A stretch of DNA of 53,571 bases. Source: JAKAQB01 sp027320105 (lineage in GTDB: Bacteria; Actinomycetota; Acidimicrobiia; Acidimicrobiales; Palsa-688). Where the stretch lies: the NCBI GenBank assembly GCA_027320105.1, contig DAHVMA010000032.1, positions 1-53,571 of the forward strand, written 5' to 3'. Below the pieces are notes generated by a model. The model did not search any database and was not told the origin of the DNA. It saw only the letters and a list, made by a program, of their open reading frames with translations. Positions 24,311 through 31,461 of the stretch are shown in pieces. Position numbers and translations under genes: made by a program. How positions within the stretch are numbered: position 1 is the first letter of the stretch; each line of letters starts with the position of its first letter.

Positions 24311-24820
24311 CTATCCGGGCACGGATGGGCCGCCGGGTGAGGGCGACTCCCCTTCGTCGAGGCGCTTGGCGAGGTCGGCAAGGAAGGCGTGGATGGTGGC
24401 TTCGGCGATCCGGTGGAGGACGAGGCGGTCCACGCCCCGCCCGACGCTGCCACCCGGGGGGGCGTAGCGGCCCCGGAGGGTCAGCTGGGTGCGCTCGAGG
24501 CCGGCGGGGCGGATCTCGAGGTCGGCGTCGAGCTCGGGGAACAGCGGCAGGACCCCGGTGGCGCGCCAGGTGAACGCCAGCAGGGTCGTGTCACCGTGCC
24601 TGCGGGTCGGGCCGGGCTGGATCTCGACGGTCTTGGTGAGCACGGTGGCGGCGCGCCCTGGTCCGACCCGTCCGCGTAGGTGGACCGCGTCTTCGCCGAC
24701 CTCGGCCAGCGACTCGCCGAGGAGCCTGACTCCCCCCGAGCTCAACGCGGCGGTGACCTCCTCCACGGGGCGGGGTATGATCACCAGCTCCTCTACGAAC
24801 ACCGGGTCGGCTCCCGGCAT
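24311..24820 (-). CDS. SRPBCC (START-like) domain protein
   Basis: A 169-residue protein that resembles the polyketide cyclase/START-like (SRPBCC) fold: FVEELVIIPRPVEEVTAAL at the start, central strands (TLLAFTWRATGVLPLFPELDADLEI), and a long C-terminal helix (RIAEATIHAFLADLAKRL). Such folds bind hydrophobic ligands; no ligand is known here. ATG 24820 lacks a nearby Shine-Dalgarno. A good AAGGAG lies 6 bases before a different-frame ATG at 24837 that opens a 14-codon frame across the start, so translation may be coupled to it. It lies downstream of the Rrf2-SRPBCC gene. Confidence 0.7.
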   Translation of the reverse strand: MPGADPVFVEELVIIPRPVEEVTAALSSGGVRLLGESLAEVGEDAVHLRGRVGPGRAATVLTKTVEIQPGPTRRHGDTTLLAFTWRATGVLPLFPELDADLEIRPAGLERTQLTLRGRYAPPGGSVGRGVDRLVLHRIAEATIHAFLADLAKRLDEGESPSPGGPSVPG

Positions 24821-24837
24821 GTCGGGGCGGTGTGCAT
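24793..24837 (-). CDS. Possible 14-codon leader peptide before the SRPBCC gene
   Basis: ATG 24837 has AAGGAG 6 bases upstream, the best ribosome binding site in this area. The frame (MHTAPTCREPTRCS) ends inside the SRPBCC gene, overlapping its start by 28 bases. It may be a coupling leader, or it may mark a sequencing frameshift at the start of the SRPBCC gene. Unproven. Confidence 0.25.
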   Translation of the reverse strand: MHTAPTCREPTRCS

Positions 24838-24971
24838 GGGGTGCTCCTTCCCTGGGTGGAGCGGGGACGGGGGCGCTGCGGCGCGGCGCCTGCTGGCCAA
24901 GGTAACGGTTGATGAGTGCAGGGGGGTAGGGAACAAGGTCCCAACTCCAGGTCGCGGGCGGAGCGGCCGTC

Positions 24972-25913
24972 TCAGGAGACGCGGGTGGATCGCGCCGGGG
25001 CGGGGTCCTCCGCCAGCCGGGCGAGGCGGCGCAGCAGGGCACGCAGCATCGCTCGCGCCGGGTCCTCGGGTGCCTCCCCGAACAGCGGCGGCGGGCGCAG
25101 CAGCCCGCTGCAGCGCAGCTCGCAGCGGTGCGTGTCGACGGCGGCGACCTCGAGGGTTCCTTCGAAGCGCGAGTCGGGGGCGTCGGGGGCGCGTGTGCAC
25201 TCCCAGGTGAGCGCACCCGTCGATGACGCCCGATCGAGGTCGATCATGGCGACGATCTCCTCCGGCCGCGGCGACCACATGCCCACCGGCCCGGGGGGGC
25301 CGGCAGGGGGGCCGGCAGGGGCGGCGACCTGGTAGGAGTCCGCCAGCGCGTCGGGTAGCCGAGGCTCGAGCCGGGGGAGGAGCTCGACCAACGCGGCGGC
25401 GGGCACCTCGACGTGGACGGTGTCGTCCAGCGCGACGGTGCGGCCGCCGGCGCGGTGGGAGTCGGGGGGCGCCACCCGGGCACCGCTCTCGAGGTCGGAG
25501 TCGCTCGCCGCCAGGTCGGCGAGCGAGGCGTCAGCGAGCGATGCACGGAAGGCGGCCGTGGCGGCGCTCCAGGTGTCGTGGAGCGGGCAGATCCTGTCCC
25601 AGCGACACGGCCCGTCACCCAGGGTGCAGCGCTCGGCGCGCACCGGCCCTTCGCCGGCTTCGACCACCTCGAGCAGCGAGATGTCCTCCGGGGCCCGGGT
25701 GAGGCTGTACCCGCCGGCCCTTCCGGCCCTCGAGGTCGCCAGGCCGGCGCGCACGAGGTCGGCGAGGATCTGGGAGGCGAAGGTCGGCGGCACGGCCATC
25801 TCCGCCACGACCTCACGGATCTTGCGGGGCTGGCCGGACGGGAAGGACCTCGCGAGGGCGAGGGCAGAGCGGACCACGTAGTCACCCCGCCGGGTCAGTG
25901 TCAGGTTCACCAC
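24972..25913 (-). CDS. Rrf2-family Fe-S transcription regulator fused to a SRPBCC domain
   Basis: A 313-residue protein. Residues 1-130 are an Rrf2 winged-helix regulator (LTRRGDYVVRSALALA; GYSLTRAPEDISLLEVVEA). Cys96, Cys103 and Cys109 (C-X6-C-X5-C) match the cluster-binding loop of IscR/NsrR/RsrR-type sensors. Residues 155-300, absent from normal Rrf2 proteins of about 150 residues, look like a SRPBCC domain (VALDDTVHVEVPAAAL to LRALLRRLARLAEDP). The gene is divergent from the polyferredoxin operon. Its own -10 (TATACT, 25922 to 25917) lies 3 bases from the paired GTG starts at 25913 and 25910, so a leaderless message beginning near 25910 is possible. Likely an autoregulated, redox- or NO-responsive regulator of the locus (inference). 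Confidence 0.85.
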   Translation of the reverse strand: MVNLTLTRRGDYVVRSALALARSFPSGQPRKIREVVAEMAVPPTFASQILADLVRAGLATSRAGRAGGYSLTRAPEDISLLEVVEAGEGPVRAERCTLGDGPCRWDRICPLHDTWSAATAAFRASLADASLADLAASDSDLESGARVAPPDSHRAGGRTVALDDTVHVEVPAAALVELLPRLEPRLPDALADSYQVAAPAGPPAGPPGPVGMWSPRPEEIVAMIDLDRASSTGALTWECTRAPDAPDSRFEGTLEVAAVDTHRCELRCSGLLRPPPLFGEAPEDPARAMLRALLRRLARLAEDPAPARSTRVS

Positions 25914-25922
25914 CTAAGTATA
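25912..25922. promoter_or_regulatory. Putative Rrf2 operator half-locus 1
   Basis: ACCTAAGTATA, a near copy of ACCTAGGTATA 36 bases to the right. It overlaps the -10 and start codon of the Rrf2 gene, the right place for autorepression. Confidence 0.5.
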
Positions 25923-25945
25923 TCCCCGGACTTGACGTCGCTGAA
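25917..25945 (-). promoter_or_regulatory. Promoter of the Rrf2-SRPBCC gene
   Basis: On the minus strand, TTCAGC (25945 to 25940), a 17-base spacer, and TATACT (25922 to 25917). The -10 is strong and the -35 weak. It faces the opposite promoter and overlaps it. Confidence 0.5.
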
Positions 25946-25960
25946 GTACCTAGGTATAGT
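25932..25960 (+). promoter_or_regulatory. Promoter of the polyferredoxin operon
   Basis: TTGACG (25932-25937), a 17-base spacer, then TATAGT (25955-25960): the closest match to a sigma-70 type promoter in the window. The 10-base palindrome TACCTAGGTA (25947-25956) lies across the end of the spacer and the first two bases of the -10, so a bound repressor would block polymerase. Transcription would start near 25967. Confidence 0.65.
25948..25958. promoter_or_regulatory. Putative Rrf2 operator half-locus 2
   Basis: ACCTAGGTATA, containing most of the palindrome TACCTAGGTA (25947-25956), overlaps the -10 of the forward promoter. It differs from the copy at 25912-25922 at one base. Confidence 0.5.
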
Positions 25961-26017
25961 TCCTGTATCGGAAGACTCTACGTAGGCAATGAGACTAGAG
26001 AAAGTGGGGTGCCGCCC

Positions 26018-27574
26018 GTGACGATCCTGGAAGAGGGCGCACAGCCGGTCGTACGAACCGACGCCGACCCGGTCGGAGTCGCCGTACACCTGCGACCACC
26101 GGTGCGGTCGCACTTGGAGGAGCGGTTCGGCCCGACCGACCCGCCCCGGATGCTCGACGTGGCTCGCCACCCAAGGGTGGCTCGTCTCCTGCGGAGCCGG
26201 AAATTCCAGTTCGCGTTGATCCTGCCCAACCAGATCGTGTTCTGGGTCGTGATCTTCGCTGGCGTGCTCGGCACCGTCGTCCCCGGGCTCAACTTCGGCA
26301 CCGCCATCACCTGGTACGTGTGGTTCTGCCTGGTGGTCGTGATGATGGTGGTGGTTGGCAGGGCATGGTGTGTCATGTGCCCCTTCGGCGGGTTCGCCGA
26401 GTGGATCCAACGGCGGACCTTGTGGGGACGGGCGCAACGGCGCCTCGGTCTCGGCCTCAAGCTGCCGGAGTCGGTCGCCCAGTACGGGTTCCTCTCCTCC
26501 GTCGTCGCCTTTCTCCTCCTGACCTGGATCGAGGAGTACTTCAACATCGCCGGGCCCGGCGACCCGATCGCCACGAGCATCATGGTCATCGGCATCGTCA
26601 CCAGTGCCCTGGCGTTCTTCCTCGTGTTCGAGCGGCGGACGTTCTGCCGCTACTTCTGCCCGCTCTCGGCGCTCATCGGCACGGTCGGCGCCATGGGCTC
26701 GGTCGCCGGCTTCCGGACGCGTGACCGCGAGGCTTGCATCAGCTGCCCCACCAAGGACTGCATGCGCGGCGGCGAGGAGGGCTACGGCTGCCCGTGGTAC
26801 ACCTGGCCGGGCAGCGCCGACTCCAACCTGTCGTGCGGGCTGTGCAGCGAGTGCTACAAGTCCTGCCCGAGCGGCAACGTCGGGCTGTACCTGCAGCCGC
26901 CGCTCACCTCTGTCATCGCGCCGACCCGCCGGCGGGCCGACGTGGCATGGGCGGTGGCCATCCTCTGGGGGCTGGTCGTCTACCAGCAGGTCAACGCCAC
27001 GAGCGTCTTCGCCACCGTCGACGGCTGGTTGAACCGGCACATCGGCGTCGGCTACCCGAACCCCGTCGACTACATCGGCATCATCGCGGGGGTCGCGGTC
27101 CTCACCGCCGGGCTCGTCGCCCTGCTCGGGCGGGCCACGCGCCACCCCGACCTGCCGAGCGGCAAGGGGCGGTTCCTCGAGCGGACCAGCCCGTTCCGCA
27201 GCTACTTCCTGCCGGTGATGTACGGCATCATCCCGGTCGTGGGCGCCGACTACTTCGCCCGCCAGCTGCCGAAGTTCCTGGCCCATGCCCCCCGGGTCGT
27301 GCCGGCCGCGGGGCACCTCGCCGGGCTCGGTTCGACACACTCCGGCCTCTACACGCTCCGCCTCGCCAACAACCCCACCATCGTCGCCGTCCAGGTGGCG
27401 GTGATGGCCGCCGGCACCCTGGCGTCCATCTGGACGATGTGGCGGATCTCCGGCCGGGAGTTGGTACCTGTCGCTGCCCGCCCGCTCACCGCCCGGTTCG
27501 CAGCCGTGGCGCTGCCGGTGGCCTTCGGCCTCGCTGCCAGCCTGCTCTACGTCATCATGCACGCCGCCCAATAG
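26018..27574 (+). CDS. Membrane polyferredoxin, NosR/NapH-like 4Fe-4S protein
   Basis: Integral membrane protein of about 518 residues with some nine hydrophobic segments and several Cys clusters. Cys118-X2-Cys121-Pro (WCVMCPFGG) and Cys210-X3-Cys214-Pro (CRYFCP) are the paired CP motifs of NosR, NapH and RdxA-type proteins. Two ferredoxin-like clusters follow: one from Cys240-X2-Cys243, and a canonical C-X2-C-X2-C-X3-C-P (CGLCSECYKSCP). There is no N-terminal FMN-binding domain as in full NosR. It could pass electrons between the cytoplasmic fusion protein encoded next and the quinone pool or a periplasmic partner (inference). GTG 26018 is used, with GTG 26009 possible; starts further upstream fall before the predicted transcription start. 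Confidence 0.85.
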   Translation: MTILEEGAQPVVRTDADPVGVAVHLRPPVRSHLEERFGPTDPPRMLDVARHPRVARLLRSRKFQFALILPNQIVFWVVIFAGVLGTVVPGLNFGTAITWYVWFCLVVVMMVVVGRAWCVMCPFGGFAEWIQRRTLWGRAQRRLGLGLKLPESVAQYGFLSSVVAFLLLTWIEEYFNIAGPGDPIATSIMVIGIVTSALAFFLVFERRTFCRYFCPLSALIGTVGAMGSVAGFRTRDREACISCPTKDCMRGGEEGYGCPWYTWPGSADSNLSCGLCSECYKSCPSGNVGLYLQPPLTSVIAPTRRRADVAWAVAILWGLVVYQQVNATSVFATVDGWLNRHIGVGYPNPVDYIGIIAGVAVLTAGLVALLGRATRHPDLPSGKGRFLERTSPFRSYFLPVMYGIIPVVGADYFARQLPKFLAHAPRVVPAAGHLAGLGSTHSGLYTLRLANNPTIVAVQVAVMAAGTLASIWTMWRISGRELVPVAARPLTARFAAVALPVAFGLAASLLYVIMHAAQ

Positions 27575-27582
27575 GAGCCCCG

Positions 27583-29808
27583 ATGACCGCCACCTCCATC
27601 ACCGCCCCGTCCACGGACGCCCCGGCCGAGGCGCTCCACGTCGATGTGCTCACGGACCGCTGCGCCGGATGCCAGGAGTGCGTGGTGCGCTGCCCCACCG
27701 GCGCGCTCACCCTGGAGCCCGGCAGCTGGACCGCCGTCGCCGACGACGCCCTTTGCGTCGGGTGCCGCCAATGCGTTCGGACCTGCCCATTCGCAGCGAT
27801 CACCGTCTCGGGGCCGATGCTCGCCGGCGAGCGGGTCGCCACCGGTGTCCACTCTCCCCCGTCCCTGCTCGGTGACCTCGGCGAGACCCGCACCGGGCTC
27901 TTCGGCGAGGCCGACGCCCTGGCCGAGGCGAACCGCTGCCTTTCCTGCCCGGATCCCACCTGCGTGCGGGGCTGCCCCGCTCACAATGACATCCCCGCCT
28001 TCATCACCGCTGTGCGGGAAGCCGACCTGGCGCGAGCGCACCGGATCATCCGGCGGACGAGCTTCCTTCCCGACGTCTGCTCCCGCGTCTGCGACCAGGC
28101 GCTGCAGTGCGAGGGGGCGTGCACATGGTCGCTCGCCGGCGGTACGCCCGTCGCCATCGGCGCGCTCGAGCGCTACATCGCAGACACGGCGCCGTTGCCG
28201 CCGCTCGAGGCGGAGGACGACACCGGTGCCGATATGGCCGTCGTCGTCGTCGGTTCCGGGCCTGCAGGCGCCGGGGCCGCTTTCGAGCTGGTCCGATCGG
28301 GAGCGTCGGTGACCGTGCTGGAGGCTCGGGACCGCCCTGGCGGGCTGCTCGACTGGGGCATCCCCGCCTTCACCCTCCCTGCCGATGTGGCCCGCCGTCC
28401 TTGGGAGGACCTGCTGGCCGCAGGCGTCGAAGTCCGTTGCGGGGTGGAGGTGACCGCCGCCGACATCGACGAGCTGCTCGGCTCCTACGACGCGGTGATC
28501 CTCGCGCACGGCGCCGGCCTCCCCCTCAGGCTCCCGGTCCCCGGAGCGGACCTGGACGGGGTGTGCGACGCGACCCAGTTCCTGCAGGACGCCCAAGCGG
28601 CCCTCGAGCGGGGCGAGCCGTCGCAGTTCCTCCCGTCACCAGAAGACGACGCCGAGCCGCCGACAGTCCTCGTCGTCGGTGCTGGCAACACCGCGATGGA
28701 CGTCGCCCGCCTCACCCGGCGCCTCGGGGCACGGGCCATATGCGTCGACTGGCTGGACCGTCGCTTCGCCCCCGTCCGGCCCGACGAGCTGGCCGAAGCC
28801 GCCGAGGAGGGTGTCGACATCCGCTTCCTCACAACAGTGCAGTGCCTCGAGGGCGCCGACGGCCGGGTGACGACCGCGGTGCTCGACGAGACAGCCCAGT
28901 CCGACGCGGCGTCCAAGCCGAAGACGGTGCGCCGTGCCGCCCAGCGGGAGGCCGTCGACCTGGTCGTGATGGCCATGGGCTACCGCGCCGACCCCGCCTT
29001 GTCCGGGCGGCCGCCGGTCGCCCGGCGGGCGACCGGCCTGCCGAGCCGCCGGGTGCAAGCGAGCGGCCTGCTCGCCGCCGGCGCACCGGCCTTCGCCCGC
29101 CACCAGCCGATCGGCCAGCTGGTCCTCGGGCGCGCGACCGCCGAGATCATTGCCGGCATGGGCATCCGTGACCGGCTCTTCGTCGCCGGCGACGCACTGG
29201 TCGGGCCGTCGACGGTGGTCGAGGCCATGGCCCAGGGCCGCCGCGCGGCGCGGGCCGCCCTCGAACGCCGCGTGCATCGCCCCGACCGGGTGCCGGCGGG
29301 CGTCGAGCCGCGGGTCCTCGTGACCTGGGAGAGCAGGGGCGGCCACACCGAAGCCGTCGGGCGCGAGCTCGCCGAGGTGTTGAGCCGGCGGAATGCCCAG
29401 GTGCGCACCCTGCCCCTCCGCGACGTCACGCTCACCGACCTCGCGGCCGCCGACCTAGTCGTGCTCGGCACCTGGGTCGAGGGCTTCGTAGTCGCCGGCG
29501 TCCGACCCGCTCGTGCCACGACGGCCTGGCTGCGTCAGCTGCCTGGACTGGGGGCAACCCAGTTCGCCATCTACTGCACCTACGCCGTCGACCCGAAGGG
29601 AGCGCTCGACCGGCTCCGTCAGGACGTCGTAGCCAAGGGCGGACGGGTCGTTGCCGAAGGAGCGTTTGGCCGGCGCCGCCGGCGGGGCGACGTCGAGATC
29701 TTCACCGACCGGCTCCTCGGTGGTCTCGGGGCCGGCGGGGGTGTCGCCGGCGGGGGCCAGGCACCGGGGTCGGTCGTCGGCTCCCATCCCATCAGCGCGG
29801 CCTCCTGA
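27583..29808 (+). CDS. Ferredoxin-GltD-flavodoxin fusion oxidoreductase
   Basis: A cytoplasmic redox protein of 741 residues with three fused modules. Residues 20-75 are a 2[4Fe-4S] ferredoxin (CAGCQECVVRCP; CVGCRQCVRTCPF). Residues about 105-565 resemble the small subunit of glutamate synthase: a Cys-rich N-terminal part (CLSCPDPTCVRGCPAHNDIP), an FAD site (VVVGSGPAGAGAAFELV, near 220) and an NAD(P)H site (VLVVGAGNTAMDVARL, near 362). Residues 577-715 are a flavodoxin fold with the FMN phosphate loop WESRGGHTEAVG. No glutamate synthase large subunit is nearby, so the GltD part probably serves as a general NAD(P)H-Fe-S electron hub. It starts 8 bases after the polyferredoxin, with TAGGAG before ATG 27583. 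Confidence 0.88.
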   Translation: MTATSITAPSTDAPAEALHVDVLTDRCAGCQECVVRCPTGALTLEPGSWTAVADDALCVGCRQCVRTCPFAAITVSGPMLAGERVATGVHSPPSLLGDLGETRTGLFGEADALAEANRCLSCPDPTCVRGCPAHNDIPAFITAVREADLARAHRIIRRTSFLPDVCSRVCDQALQCEGACTWSLAGGTPVAIGALERYIADTAPLPPLEAEDDTGADMAVVVVGSGPAGAGAAFELVRSGASVTVLEARDRPGGLLDWGIPAFTLPADVARRPWEDLLAAGVEVRCGVEVTAADIDELLGSYDAVILAHGAGLPLRLPVPGADLDGVCDATQFLQDAQAALERGEPSQFLPSPEDDAEPPTVLVVGAGNTAMDVARLTRRLGARAICVDWLDRRFAPVRPDELAEAAEEGVDIRFLTTVQCLEGADGRVTTAVLDETAQSDAASKPKTVRRAAQREAVDLVVMAMGYRADPALSGRPPVARRATGLPSRRVQASGLLAAGAPAFARHQPIGQLVLGRATAEIIAGMGIRDRLFVAGDALVGPSTVVEAMAQGRRAARAALERRVHRPDRVPAGVEPRVLVTWESRGGHTEAVGRELAEVLSRRNAQVRTLPLRDVTLTDLAAADLVVLGTWVEGFVVAGVRPARATTAWLRQLPGLGATQFAIYCTYAVDPKGALDRLRQDVVAKGGRVVAEGAFGRRRRRGDVEIFTDRLLGGLGAGGGVAGGGQAPGSVVGSHPISAAS

Positions 29809-29809
29809 G

Positions 29810-30802
29810 ATGCCGCGCCGGGGGGTCGGAGGGCGGGTCGAAGGACAGACCGGCGGGCGGCTCGGCCGGCTGTGGGCGGACGCCCGACGTCTGGGGGACC
29901 AACAAGGTGAGCCCCGAGAGGTCCCCCGCGGCGCGGGGCCCCAATCGGTGCCGGCTGTGCCGGTGCTCGCTCGCCGGCCGATCACGGCGGTGGTCATCGC
30001 CGACAACGCCGTCACCCGGGAGGGGATCCGGAGGGTTCTCGAGCATCAGGGCAACGTCGCCGTCGTGGCGGAAGCCGACCGGCTGGACACTGCGATCGCA
30101 GCCGTCGAGGTCGCGAAGCCCGACGTCGTGCTGCTCGACCTGGTCCTTCCCGGCGCCGGCGGTGTCGAAGCGGCACGCCGGCTCCGGCAGCGCTGCCCTT
30201 CCACCAACGTCGTGGTGCTCTCGGGCCCAACCGACCCGGAGTACGTCGAGGCCATGCTCGACGCAGGCGTCGCCGGCTACCTGCCCAACTCGGCGCGACC
30301 CGAGCAAGTCATCGACGCCGTGCGCGCCGTCGTCTCGGGGAGCGTCGTGCTCGGTACGGGGGTCCCGTCGCCGGCGTCGTGCGACCGGCCCGGGGCGCGG
30401 GTCCGACCGGAGCCGGCGGTCACCGGTCGGGAGCTGGACGTGATCGGGCTCCTCGTCGACGGCCACACCAACCAGCAGATCGCCGAGCGACTGGGCATCA
30501 GCAGGCGCACGGTGGAAGCCCACCTCCAACGCATCTTCGACAAGTTCCCCGCCCGCTCCCGCACCGGAGTCGTCCTCTATGCCCTCCGGCACGGCCTGGT
30601 TGCCGGCCCGCTGCCAGCGGAGCCCGAGCCGCAGCCAAGCCCGACGGCAAGACGGTCCCCGTCCGGTCACCGGGCTGCGCCGGCCCGTCCCGTTCCGGGT
30701 CCTGCCACCCGTGCCGACCCCCTGCAACCCGTGCCGGCCTCCTTCCACCCGTCCGCGCCCTCCAACCCGTCCCATCGCCTGCAGTCGGTCCAGGCCCCCT
30801 GA
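29810..30802 (+). CDS. NarL/LuxR-type response regulator, atypical receiver
   Basis: About 330 residues. The receiver domain (about 83-205) keeps the phosphoacceptor-like Asp110 in VVLLDLVLPGAGG, but the conserved Lys is replaced by Asn (GYLPNSARPEQ), and the usual acidic pair is reduced to one Asp in IADNAVTREG. A LuxR-type helix-turn-helix follows (TGRELDVIGLLVDGHTNQQIAERLG; RTVEAHLQRIFDKF). The last 65 or so residues are Pro/Ser-rich. ATG 29810 comes 1 base after the fusion gene's stop, suggesting re-initiation; GTG 29948 would give a shorter, more typical protein. No sensor kinase is adjacent. Confidence 0.78.
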   Translation: MPRRGVGGRVEGQTGGRLGRLWADARRLGDQQGEPREVPRGAGPQSVPAVPVLARRPITAVVIADNAVTREGIRRVLEHQGNVAVVAEADRLDTAIAAVEVAKPDVVLLDLVLPGAGGVEAARRLRQRCPSTNVVVLSGPTDPEYVEAMLDAGVAGYLPNSARPEQVIDAVRAVVSGSVVLGTGVPSPASCDRPGARVRPEPAVTGRELDVIGLLVDGHTNQQIAERLGISRRTVEAHLQRIFDKFPARSRTGVVLYALRHGLVAGPLPAEPEPQPSPTARRSPSGHRAAPARPVPGPATRADPLQPVPASFHPSAPSNPSHRLQSVQAP

Positions 30803-30840
30803 CCCGTCCAGGCTGTGTGCCCGGTCCAGGCCCCCTGACC
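30786..30840. repeat. 19-base direct repeat over the regulator stop codon
   Basis: CGGTCCAGGCCCCCTGACC occurs at 30786-30804 and 30822-30840. The first copy contains the TGA (30800-30802) of the NarL-type regulator. The remaining bases up to the ctaF stop at 30973 hold no gene I can support. Confidence 0.8.
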
Positions 30841-30972
30841 GGTCCGGAACCTGCCGTTGGTCCGGCACCTGTCACCTGTCCCAGCTCAGGACGAGCAGGG
30901 CACAACTAGTCGCTGCGAGGATCCTGGAGGGGCGGTGCGCGGGGAGCGGGGCCGCTTCCACCCCGGTGGAGG

Positions 30973-31461
30973 TTACGGTTGGGGCTGGTGGGTGCTCGGC
31001 ACGCTCATGTGGGCGACGGGCGGGTTGGTCTCGCGCGGGGCGATCGGCATCCCGGGGTCGTCTGGCCCCTCCTCGCGCGCCTCGGCCTCCACCACGAACC
31101 CGATGATCGACCCGAACACCAGGATGAGGCCGAGGACGATGTACCAGGTGCCGTAGGTCAGCCCGACGGCGAGGATGACGGCGCCGAGGCCGATACCCGC
31201 CGGCCACACCGACGCAGACGGGAAGAAGCCGACCTCGCCCTCGCCGTCGCTGATCTCGGCGTCGTCGTTGTCCTCGGGGCGGGGGATGCCCTTGCGGCGG
31301 CGCCACTGCAGGAACAGGTAGGCACCGAGGAGGGCGTAGGCGGCGAAGCTGAAGAGCAGCATCGCTGTGCCGGCGTCCTCGTTGCTGGTGAACCAGTAGA
31401 TGGTGCAGACGATGCCGAGGAAGAGCCCCGCCGCCAGGCAGAGGCGCATCTCGACGCGCAT
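30973..31461 (-). CDS. ctaF: Cytochrome c oxidase subunit IV, actinobacterial type
   Basis: Small membrane subunit of the actinobacterial aa3 oxidase, 162 residues. Four hydrophobic segments (about 7-24, 33-52, 86-102 and 105-125) and the SVWPAGIGLGAVILAVGL region fit the family. A hydrophilic tail with Pro/Gln ends the protein. ATG 31461 overlaps the ctaD stop (ATGA), so translation is coupled. The frame is open upstream only inside ctaD. Confidence 0.88.
   Translation of the reverse strand: MRVEMRLCLAAGLFLGIVCTIYWFTSNEDAGTAMLLFSFAAYALLGAYLFLQWRRRKGIPRPEDNDDAEISDGEGEVGFFPSASVWPAGIGLGAVILAVGLTYGTWYIVLGLILVFGSIIGFVVEAEAREEGPDDPGMPIAPRETNPPVAHMSVPSTHQPQP

Noticed and set aside
25898..26017. 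N-terminal extension of the polyferredoxin
   Set aside because: It would start upstream of the predicted transcription start and read through the promoter elements.
26734..27582. Upstream extension of the redox fusion gene inside the polyferredoxin
   Set aside because: The open frame overlaps a certain gene in another frame. ATG 27583 has a good ribosome binding site and starts just before the ferredoxin domain.
27583..29808. Glutamate synthase small subunit (gltD)
   Set aside because: The central part is GltD-like, but there is no gltB nearby and the chain has extra ferredoxin and flavodoxin domains, so a glutamate synthase role is unlikely.
30803..30972. Rho-independent terminator between the converging regulator and ctaF
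   Set aside because: I found repeats but no GC stem followed by a T-run on either strand.
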